Below are positions 10,860 through 19,714 of a stretch of 41,686 bases of DNA, piece after piece; positions within the stretch are counted from its first letter, which is position 1; each line of letters starts with the position of its first letter. Where the stretch lies: positions 13,324,422-13,366,107 of the forward strand of contig CM055094.1 in assembly GCA_029204225.1 (NCBI GenBank). Direction: 5' to 3'. This DNA is from Diphasiastrum complanatum (taxonomy: Eukaryota > Streptophyta > Lycopodiopsida > Lycopodiales > Lycopodiaceae). The position numbers were made by a program, and so were the translations under genes. The notes below the pieces were generated by a model. It had not been told where the DNA came from. It searched no databases and was given only the letters and a program-made list of their open reading frames with translations.

Positions 10860-12845
10860 TCAGTAAAGAGAGCACTTGGCTCACCACTGGTTATCAGGTA
10901 CGTCGTTACGTCTTCCATATAAGGTGATTCTGCCAATATTTTTCAAGTCTTTAATTGTGTGCAGGGACTTGTGGATGCTGGTGATCCATCATTGATCGAT
11001 CCAAGCTTGAAAATGGCTCGTCCACGGATGGCCCAAAAGGGCAGTTCGGTAATACACACGAGCGATTGGCAGTTGATTCTTCCATGCGATTTGAGGCCAA
11101 TGCCTTACTAGGATCAAAACAAATTGGCGGAAGAAAATTATCCCACTTGGTCTCTATACCCATCAGATATTCCAAGTCCCAGGCGTAAGTTGTTGTCGCG
11201 CGGACTGTTGGGTCAGGGCGGTTGAGATATTTGCTAGAAAACTGGGTGAGAGCCATTCGGGTCTACATCTGTGTTCCACCCATATTCTGATGAAATTCTC
11301 AGCCAATTACAATTATTGAGAGTGATTGTCTAAAGGAGTCGCACTACGTCCATTTGGATTGTCGTGTGCATGGCTGGAAATGCATGTTCACCTTGAGTTA
11401 TTGCGGACTAGTCATGTACGTCCTGATGGCCGCAGGGTCGCATTCAAACAACTGCTGGCGCCACTCTGGTTGTGGCTGGAGGGCGGGGAGTACTTGTAGC
11501 TCATTTCCTTTGATGGTATGGGCTATAAATGCGATCTGCCAACCGCCTCTTGAAGACTCGTAGGGATATTTGGATAGAAATTCGTTGATCTTTTCCTCCA
11601 CAGACTTGGGGCGTCTGAAGGCCCAACTGGCAGATATAGAGCGCAAGCCTCGTGATGATGAGGCTTGTCCTTCTCCTTGGCTTTGGCTGGGGCCCGTGTC
11701 TTGGCCTTGGTCTTGCATGTCTGCTCCAATATCGGGAGGCCCTTGGTCTTGCCCGCCTGACCCCTAATCCTAACTTGTGTCCCTTGCTGCCTATTGGCCT
11801 TGATCTTGGCTCGTGCTTGTCTGTGCAACATCAAAGAGAGGTGGCATTGGAATTACCACCGGGGTTGGGCGAGTCTTCTGCTCCATAAATTGCTGACAAG
11901 CCTTGAGGGCTTGTTTGGCCTGGGCGAGCTCCTGAGTTGCATTGGCGCGGTACTTGTTGAACTCCGTCTGGTAGTTGTTCAGAGTTTGACTATAGACCTG
12001 CACTTGATGCCTGAGAGCGGCCTTGAGTAAGGTGCAGGTTGAGCTAACCAGACGAGTGTTTTCTACTTCATATATCTGGAGTTACGCCTGAAGGGAGGCA
12101 AGCCGTTGGGATGCTTCAGACTGAAGCTCTTGCACCTTTGTGGAAGCATCCGTCAGCACTTTGGAGAGACTCTAGATATACTGATTGATGTCATCCTCCT
12201 TTTGGTGTAGCTTCGTGATCTCCCGGTGCCCGTCTTGCTCGTGTTGCTGAGCGATTATCAGCTTTTGCTGCAACTTTGTGATTTTTCCTCGTAGCTGGGT
12301 GTTGTTGGTTGCCAGATGCAGTACTCGGCTATCCAATGAAGCTCTGTTGCTACCGCGTCTTGGATGAATGTCTCCAAGGCTTGGTAGGCTATAAGTTAGG
12401 TCCATTGGAGCAGTCAGTACATTACACCTTGCAGGGGCTTGTGAGGTAGTGGCCCCGATGACCTGTACAGTGTCATCGTCGTCATCCTCTATGAGTTGCT
12501 CCGGTGATCTCTTGTCATCAGGTGCGGTGGGATCTGCACGATCTGACGATGGAATAAATTTTTTTTGTACAAATGCATCATCAGGCAACGGTCGATCATC
12601 CTCGACAATCTTTGATGGAGAAGCGGGTGGTGTGAGAGGAACAGAAGTGGAGACAGCTTGTCCAAAAGAGAGAATGGAGGGAACAGAGGGGAACTATAGG
12701 GTGGTGTGGAGGACGGAAGGAGAAGATGGGACTAAAGTGGTCTGATTTGTCTGGTTGGTCCCACATTAGATACTCAACTATGTCGGCGGCCCATTCCGGT
12801 ACTGTGTCAATATAAAATAAGGGAGCATCAGGTAGCTCATAGGCT
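10860..12845 (-). pseudogene. Accessory ORF3 of family E (coiled coil plus unknown C-terminal domain), broken
   Basis: A long protein gene between the pol region and the 3' LTR, unlike gag, protease, RT, RNase H or integrase. One frame can be followed from about 12590 to 10951 with in-frame stops (first at 12172-12174). It starts with an acidic stretch (E-D-D-D-D-D-T), then heptad-like L/Q/E-rich coiled coil (L-R-G-K-I-T-K-L-Q-Q-K-L and the N-Y-Q-T-E-F-N-K-Y block), a Q/S/D-rich linker, and a globular C-terminal part with D-L-E-Y-L-M-G-I-E-T-K-W. Upstream, in another frame, lies V-P-E-W-A-A-D-I-V-E-Y-L-M-W. The plus-strand copy at 23719-24957 has the same order. The N-terminus is cut by the F element at about 12845. 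No signal peptide, membrane span or catalytic motif is seen. Function unknown; env-like or capsid-assisting roles are only guesses. Confidence 0.7.
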
Positions 12846-13370
12846 GTCTTAGCATTTGCATGATTTACACCACAACCTAGCCAAGACAAATTATCTCAAT
12901 GCTGATTCCTACATTAATCCACAAAGCATAAATGAAAGAAAGCAAGAAAGCTAGTCCTCCCTAATCCACAACCACACACAAATGGATGGAAGTGCAAGAT
13001 CATAAATGCATCACTCAAGAAACAACCATGATCAATGCATCAAACTCATGGAATCTATTCTCATTGAAGCATGGAGTAGATACATTACACAAAAAGCTCT
13101 CTTCTACAAAGGGTGAGTCTCTTAAATAAACAAGAGAGCTCCTTAGGTGGCATCCTAGTGGCATTTCCACATTTCACAAATTACAAGTGTAATAATGCTC
13201 TCCACTAGATGTCACCATCAAAAGGTGGCTCACTCTACTTTCTTTAAGAGGGGTCTACTTGTATTTATTACATTAGCCTAGAAATACTAGTTCCTACATG
13301 GTCATTCCATCTTTTGGGATTCACCATGAGGCTTACGCAGTTTCTACTTGATAGTATTAACTAGTATTCC
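12846..13370 (-). repeat. F copy 1 downstream LTR (5'-truncated)
   Basis: A direct repeat of 15779-16240: both carry the blocks GGAATACTAGTTAATA, the AAAGTAGAGTGAGCCA region and the TTATTTAAGAGACT TATA-like site. It lacks about the first 120 bp of the LTR and its 3' third, and runs straight into E ORF3 sequence near 12845. Confidence 0.75.
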
Positions 13371-13385
13371 ATATGACCATACGAA

Positions 13386-14660
13386 TCCACCCAATGAGAA
13401 GCTGCACTGCAAACGAGAAATTCTAGTTTCCACCTGGTTATGTGTGGTTGACATTCTCAAAATTGGAGAGCTCCCAGCAACTTCACAACTTGCATGCCTG
13501 AGTGCATCCCGTGTGTCTTTTGTTTTATCATTTGTATCTGGTAGGTACTAACATCTAGGAGTCTATATCCTCCATCTTGCTTCTAGGCGTTTCCGTAGTT
13601 CTTCTCTCAGTTGAAGTTCCAGTCTTATCGATGCTCTTTCCTTGATGAGAAGAGAAAGATCTTCAATTGGTAGGTTGCACAAATCTTGGTTAACAGTCTT
13701 CAAGAAAATGGATTCATCAACAATTTAGTGGTAGAAACAGATTTGGACGGATGGGTTGGTGACGATAGGAAAACATGATGAAGGGCTTGGTGGAGGATGA
13801 AGGAACTGATAGTACTACCATCACAGCCTTGTACCCTTGCAATGTTGAGCTTTGACCCAACAATTGCTGGGTGAGGAGCTCGCTTTATTCTGCAGGCTCA
13901 CTGTTGTCTTCATCATTTTGCTTTTTTGCAACTCTTTCTTTTGATCCATTACTTTTGGATCTCTTCAAGCTTCATAGAAGGGGATTCAACCATCATTGCT
14001 CCAAAGAGTTTCTTTTGATCAAGATCGATCTGACTTATTTGCTGCTTAAGTTTCGTCCTTTCCTCCTCAGCCTCTTTGCTTTATTTTTTTTTGCTGCTTC
14101 GTCTGTTTTCTTAGGTCTTCTTTTTTGGCTGACCAACCAGTGTAGGTAGTAGTTAGTCTACACAAGACATTTGTAATGATCTCTGAGTTGCTTCAGTAAA
14201 AATATCAAGCTTTGAAAAACTGGAGATATCTCAGATGAACAGTGGAATGATGGCAAACAGATAGATGAAAGGTAGGGTGGAGGTGGTGACATCGGTAGAT
14301 GGTGTGAGCGATAGAATAGGCATGGGAGTGGACAAAGAAGAAGACTGATTTTTCAATACTTGTACTTCCTTCTTCTGAAGGATCTTCGTCATGACTGGGG
14401 TACTTCTTCTGATTGAGTCACTTTGGATTGCCCATCTGCCTTCTTAGCCATGTCTTTCGTGACCTTGGTTGTCGATTTGCTCATGTTGTTGTTGGCAATG
14501 TGGTGGCTTTTACTGGATGTCTTCAAATCCACTCTCCCCCCCCCCCAAAAAAAAAAAATCTGTTAGTGGGGATGTTGTTATCTGTAACTTCCATGCTCAA
14601 GGTTGGATCGATGTTTGGAGCAGACAGTTGAAACACGTTGAACATGTGACTGGACTAAAG
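13386..14660 (-). pseudogene. Accessory ORF of family F, copy 1, broken
   Basis: Aligns along its length with the plus-strand copy at about 40080-41310. Recognisable shared peptides include K-K-A-D-G-Q-S-K, T-Q-S-E-E-V-P-Q-S, a lysine/glutamine-rich coiled-coil block with L-K-Q-Q-I-S-Q-I-D-L-D-Q-K-K-L near 14040-14000, and T-T-E-T-P-R. Stops and frameshifts interrupt it. The C11/A12 homopolymer at 14536-14558 is G13 after T3 in the other copy. No known domain; it holds the place that ORF3 holds in family E but I see no clear sequence match between them. Confidence 0.55.
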
Positions 14661-15540
14661 ATTGAAGAAATTTTAACTAAATTTGTTTCTATCTTGTTGT
14701 AGTTGACTCAAAGATGAATATCTCTATGAAAGACAAGAATCAACTCTGAAATGATGTGGATTTCTAAAAGTTGTAGTATGCTCAAAGATCCTAAACTCTG
14801 CACAAGGTGATCTGAAGATGGATAGATGAAAATGTGTTCTTGAGATACTCTACGGAAGACTCTCGTGTAGTAGTTATTTTTCATGCAAAAATCAATCACA
14901 AAAGGGACGAAGAGGAACAAGGAAATAAACAAACAATACAGAGAGTGAGAACTATATGGCACTTGTCACGAACAAAACTTTTATTCATCAAAATTGATAA
15001 TTCACCTTGACAATTGCAATATCTCATTGGTCTTGTAGAGTAATGAGAAAAACTCTGATATGCCCTTGTCAAAAACAAGGCAAGGTTGGTGACACTAAAT
15101 CTACCATCATTGATAGCAGATATTGTAAGATATGGCTTGAAATGCATGGAAGGAGAAGATACTATTCCCATTAGTATTCTTTTGATCATGAGATTCATAA
15201 AATGAATTGCTTTTAGATTTCCGATTCTCAAATTTGATTTGTTATATCCAGTGGTTGGAAATTTCGTCAGAAAATGTAAAGACATATAGATTTGAGATTG
15301 CAAAAGTGGAGATAAAATGTCAATTCCCTAGGGAGGGTGCTCTTGTCTGAGAATAGTAGCAGATGACGGAATATCTATTTCCTTTGCATCTTGCAATAAC
15401 TCATTGCATATAACGTCTATGTTCGATTATCGATCTGGTAAATGTCGTGGTAATGTAGAAGTTCTCAAGGAACTTCTCGATTGAGCAGCAGGTTTAACTG
15501 TTGGCTGCTATGGTGCTCGTGTGGTGTTGTCGTGAGGATC
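14661..15540 (-). other. F copy 1 spacer between gag and accessory ORF
   Basis: About 0.9 kb that aligns with 39195-40080 of F copy 2 but shows no protease, RT, RNase H or integrase motif in any frame of either copy. It is where pol would lie in an autonomous gypsy element. Short frames on both strands are open but unrecognised. Confidence 0.6.
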
Positions 15541-15774
15541 CTATCGTGATTCATAACTGACGTGTCGGGCAGGTAGGATCTTGTTGGGTTGTTTTGGACA
15601 GTCTTTGAAATTGTGTTTTCTGACACAGTCGGGACACTCGGCATGGTACTTGGTCTTGACTGGACAATCAACCATGAAGTGGCCGATTTTACCACAGATG
15701 AAACATCTGTTGTTCATGGGCCCTTGTATAATGGCATAACCATCTTGTATGGCTAGTGGTTATGGACTTTCTGA
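15541..15774 (-). pseudogene. F gag C-terminal fragment with two zinc knuckles
   Basis: The nucleocapsid end of an F gag. The minus-strand frame contains C-F-I-C-G-K-I-G-H-F-M-V-D-C (C-x2-C-x4-H-x4-C), then C-P-D-C-V-R-K-H-N-F-K-D-C (C-x2-C-x3-H-x4-C), and ends Y-E-S-R-stop at 15541-15543. It is nearly identical to the end of the gag at 37850-39194. An in-frame TAA lies near its upstream edge. That edge is joined directly to LTR sequence at 15775-15779, so a deletion removed the leader and most of gag. Confidence 0.85.
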
Positions 15775-16349
15775 AAGCATAAATGAAAGAAAGCAAGAAA
15801 GCTAGTCCTCCCTAATCCACAACCACACACAAAGGGATGGAAGTGCAAGATCATAAATGCATCACTTAAGAAACAAGCATGATCAAGGAATTCAAGGACG
15901 CCTCTAACTCATGGAAGCTATTCTCATTGAAGCATGGAATAGATACATTACACAAAAAGCTCCCTTCTACAAAGGGTGAGTCTCTTAAATAAACAAGAGA
16001 GCTTCTTAGGTGACATCCTAGTGGCATTTCCACATTTCGCAAATTACAAGTGGAATAATGCTCTCCACTAGATGTCACCATCAAAAAATGGCTCACTCTA
16101 CTTTCTTTAAGAGGGGTCTACTTGCATTTATTACATTAGCCTAGAAATACTAGTTCCTACATGGTCATTCCATCTTTCCGGACTCACCATGAGGCTTACA
16201 CAATATCTACTTGACAATATTAACTAGTATTCCTCGGCTCTCAGTCTTCGTTCATTTCGTCTTCTCAAATACCTCCTCGGTCTAAGGTGAGAGGTGCTTG
16301 TGGGTAGCTCTGGCCGAGTATCTTGGGGATTCGTCAAAATCAGCCAACA
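15775..16349 (-). repeat. F copy 1 upstream LTR (3'-truncated)
   Basis: It begins at 16349 with TGTTGGCTGATT, the same first bases as the F LTR at 35647 on the plus strand, which fixes the true LTR start. It follows that LTR for about 570 bp, then breaks into gag. Confidence 0.8.
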
Positions 16350-16775
16350 AATAGCAAATATAGATCATTCTACACATAGAATTGCATGCAATCACAAGTA
16401 TAATGCACCAATGGATAGTAAAACCCAAGAGAACCATATATAAGCATGAAATGAGATAGAGAAGAGAGAAGATGTGTCTCTCCATGAGTTACATCCTTTT
16501 ATAACAGGTCCAAAACCTACTTGGCCACTTGGTTTTCTCTCCATAATGCTAACCTTACTATTTTTGGGGCTAGATTCAAAGTACCCAACATTTAAATTTG
16601 AATCTACTCAAACTTGCCTTCTAACTTTCCCACACTTTCAAAAAGTATTTATTCAAATTAAATTTAGACTAATGAACTTTGAAAAGTCAATCTCTAAGTC
16701 TAAAAACAAAGTTGGCCTCAAATTGCCAAATATGGAAATATAGCAAATATGATCAAACTAGTTGAATCTTTCACA
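16350..16775. other. Unassigned stretch with minus-strand TATA-like element
   Basis: The minus strand has TTATAAAAGG near 16496-16506, followed downstream by pyrimidine-rich sequence, the look of an LTR promoter. A near-repeat (TAGCAAATATGATCA / TAGCAAATATAGATCA) occurs at 16741 and 16352. No second LTR copy or gene is visible; the 89-codon plus-strand frame at 16474 is unrecognised. Confidence 0.3.
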
Positions 16776-17260
16776 GGGGGTACATAAACATCAAGCCCTT
16801 TTCAAACTAGATGCATGCATGCTTGGTCACTTCACATTTACAAATGGTTGAAAATAAGGTTCATCATATAATTTTGATTGTTTGTAGTTATTAAATAGTT
16901 GGTAGCAATTGGGAGGATTGTTATGTTGGAGATGTTTCTTTTATAAGAGTCAACTCTTCTTAAACTATGTGCATGAATGGTCATTTTACACTAATTAATC
17001 CATATTGTGCTTGATCGGAGTCACAACTAAAATTATTCTCATCTTAGAATCTTGATTGGTTGTAGTAATTTTGTAGGTGATAAAAAGAATTTTTTTAGGA
17101 GAGGTACAAAAGGATCAAAGTCCTTTCAAATACCATGCATTTAATGGTCACAATGTCACTCATAATGGCTTCACCAATCCATGATAGAAATGTGGTTGAA
17201 GATATGTTCATGCTTGATCTTGGATTGGTTGTACAATGTAAGATGAAATTTAGGGAAATA
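16776..17260. repeat. Degenerate tandem repeat, three units of about 160 bp
   Basis: Three successive units can be anchored on TCAA-x-CY-TTC-AAA followed by a GCAT-rich block and GGTCA (starting at 16791, 16950 and 17115). Each is followed about 80 bp later by a TTGATTGGTTGTAG-like block. Unit spacing is 159 and 165 bp. Divergence is high, so this is an old array. Confidence 0.55.
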
Positions 17261-18281
17261 TAACATCATACCATATAGCTAGGGTGATAGATAAAAAATT
17301 AACATTCACAAAGGTAAGAATAAGCCATTGTAAAGTTAAATATCTAGCTTTTTTTTTTTTTAGTGATTTATGAAAAAAGAAATATGAAACCTTGGATTTT
17401 CAAGAGTTTACTAACCATGTCATAAATAAATCATGTCGTAAATTGCATGTGGCATACATAATAAAATCTCATTGACATTAGATTAACAAAGATAGAGTAC
17501 TTACAAGACACAAGGTAAGGTAGGAGTGTAAGAAGCTGCTTGAAGAAGAGCGAGCTACATTAATGAGAAACAAAGCAATCCAACCTATGTAGGCAATCTT
17601 ATTATTAAATAAAAGAGAGATTCTAGACAAGGCATACAAGATAGGCACTATGCAGGTCATTTGAAGAGGGTTGCGCCCACAATAACTTCTCCTAGGACTT
17701 GATTGGGAGGCAAGCCTTGACTGTAGGGCACTTCATTTGAAAACATGTGAATAAATACAAATATGCCTAGAGATATGTATGCCACGCTTATGAAGATGAA
17801 AATAATACAAGGCAATTAGATAAGCAAGGGAGTATCTAAAATGTAACAAATAACACATAACACATAACATTTATCCATTGTCAAATAATAGGGAGTAGAT
17901 TCTTGTGACATTTCAAGTGTAGCAACGATTTATTAGCATGATATATTAGTGTACTTGATAGCAAAAAATGGAGATCCATTTGGCAATGGCTATAGTATCT
18001 AGTCTTTGCATATAAGCATTAAAGAAAGGAACAATTTTGAGACTAGAGGCAAACATCATCAATAGAAAGAGAACCTATATCAATCTTGGAGTCTATGGCT
18101 AGCAAGTGTGATTTTGATCTTGGAGAAGCACAACCTAGCCTCATGTGATTCATTTTTAGGCAAATCAAGTGTTTATGGCATCGAGTGAAGTGAGAGAATC
18201 CACATTTGCATAAACTACATTCAATTCGATCCAATATCAAGTCATATCGAATTTCTATCATGACAGTTACAAAGTAAACTT
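17261..18281. other. AT-rich noncoding stretch
   Basis: It contains a T11 run near 17350 and an ACACATAAC direct repeat near 17850. Frames on both strands are short. I see no coding or structural signal. Confidence 0.4.
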
Positions 18282-18423
18282 CACCATGTTTTTCTCTAGC
18301 TTGGCTATAGATACATGACTTTCATTGTAAAGTAGCAAGCCTAAGGTTATTTCACCATGCCTTTCTCAATCTTGGCTATAGATAGATTACTTTCATTGTA
18401 AAGTAGCAAGCCTAAAGTTGTCT
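18282..18423. repeat. Tandem duplication, 71-bp unit
   Basis: Copies at 18282-18352 and 18353-18423 share CACCATG, CTTGGCTATAGATA and TTTCATTGTAAAGTAGCAAG with about ten differences. Function unknown. Confidence 0.85.
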
Positions 18424-19035
18424 CATATCTACCAAGAGTGGAGTTTCGATTGTATTCATGTGAAGGCTATAGATGCATTTTTCGCATCTTCACCAACGTT
18501 CACTTCAGCAAAGGCTGACGTCGCACCCTTTTCACACTCACCCCATGCAGCTGCGCTAACAGACTGGACAACGACTACAGCCACCCATGATCTCCTATAG
18601 ACAACACATCCACTTTGTACTTTCTTCATCTGCACACCTGTAACATTGTGTATATGTATTGAATACCATTTGCGTATTCAGTTTGAAGATTGATGGACCG
18701 AGATTGAGAGAAATAATAAGTGTGTGTAAATCTAGCATCAGAAGCTTATCAGAGATAGATGAAGTAGATGCCTTGGGCATTGATTCTTTATTGTCAATAA
18801 TAGGTTTCATTCCTTTATAGATTGAATTAGCTTTGTAGAGCACGCGGTTTCGCTCGCTATTGTCTTGTGCCCTACCGCATTATTGACATGTATATTTGAT
18901 ATACTTAATCTGATAACATCTCTTTTCTGCGTTCAGATCTGTGTTAATATTGCTATTCTTATTCTTCATCATGTCTGACTTTCTGACTGCTCAATTTGGT
19001 AATCTAGTTATAGATGACTAATATTTAGTCTCGCC
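18424..19035. other. Unassigned stretch upstream of element E(+)
   Basis: By comparison with the minus copy, the E(+) 5' LTR and tRNA-Asp primer site should lie near 18870, but I find neither. Homology with the E leader starts only at about 19245. This stretch is therefore either flanking DNA or a diverged LTR. A GC-rich GCACGCGGTTTCGCTCGC lies at about 18840-18857. Confidence 0.4.
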
Positions 19036-19138
19036 TTTCACGAATCATTCGCGACTGATTATCAGTCGAGCTCAGTCTAGCTCTTCGCGAATCATTCGCG
19101 ACAAATAATTTGTCTAGCAGTTTGTGACAAATTATTCC
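19036..19138. repeat. Cluster of compact perfect palindromes
   Basis: Successive inverted repeats with one-base centres: CGAATCATTCG (19041-19051), ACTGATTATCAGT (19054-19066), TCGCGAATCATTCGCGA (19085-19101, 8-bp arms), and ACAAATAATTTGT (19101-19113). The last overlaps an 11-bp-arm inverted repeat (AATAATTTGTC / GACAAATTATT). No gene lies across it. It sits just upstream of the E leader. Confidence 0.8.
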
Positions 19139-19244
19139 TCTGGTGTTTTATTTATTAATGTTTGGCTACGTAATCAGAACGACCGTGATTTCCATCACTA
19201 ACGTTCTGTTCGTTCTGATAAGAATGTCAAATTACATCAATGAT

Positions 19245-19714
19245 GAAGCCTGCGAGAGTTAGTATAAAGATTTGGTGAAGATCAAGCACAAAAAGTGATT
19301 TTGAACCCTCGTAGACAGTGAAATTTTCACTTCTTGCGAGAGTTAACTCTCGTAGAGAATTCTATAGTGAGATCTGACCCAGATCCAGCTACTGTAAAGC
19401 TTGTGAGAGTTACTTCCCAGAGATCTAAAAGCTATCAAGTTTTTTACCTGCAAAAACAGCTAAAAAAACCCTTGCACAGCCAACCCTTGCACAAGATAAC
19501 CCTCGCAGACCAGATCAGTGGAAAGATCTACATCAGATTTAGCTACTGTCAAAATCTCAGGTCAATCAGTGCAAGGAGAAAAAAGTTATCAAGGAAAAAC
19601 CACCCCAAAAGGCCTAAAATTCATTCCGGCCGATTAGATCAATCAGATCCTTGAAGATCCAGACTGTATCCTATTGTATAAGCAAGATCCAATCACTTTG
19701 GAATCCACCATCGG
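19245..19714 (+). repeat. 5' leader of E(+) with CGAGAGTT motif
   Basis: Aligns with the minus-strand leader (5470-6340). CGAGAGTT occurs at 19253-19260 and at 19337-19344, where it forms with its complement the 16-bp perfect palindrome CGAGAGTTAACTCTCG (19337-19352). Variants (GTGAGAGTTA near 19403, CCCTCGTAGAC near 19309, CCCTCGCAGAC near 19500) follow. The leader ends at the gag ATG. Confidence 0.7.

Larger units (their letters stand above)
12846..16349 (-). mobile_element. Non-autonomous LTR element, family F, copy 1 (internally deleted)
   Basis: Read on the minus strand: partial LTR (16349-15779), C-terminal gag fragment (15774-15541), spacer, accessory ORF (about 14660-13386) and a second partial LTR (13370 to about 12846). 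All internal parts align in order with the plus-strand F copy at 35647-41686. Leader, N-terminal gag and the end of the first LTR are deleted here. As in copy 2, there is no protease, RT or integrase. Both LTRs are truncated, so no target duplication can be read. Confidence 0.75.

Noticed and set aside
10951-11256. ORF3 C-terminus as integrase or RNase H
   Set aside because: No HHCC, DDE or DEDD-type motifs in either copy; the sequence ends right before the LTR as a separate gene would.
16350-16775. A separate solo LTR on the minus strand
   Set aside because: A TATA-like element and terminal near-repeats are present, but there are no clear TG...CA ends and no second copy, so I kept it only as unassigned.
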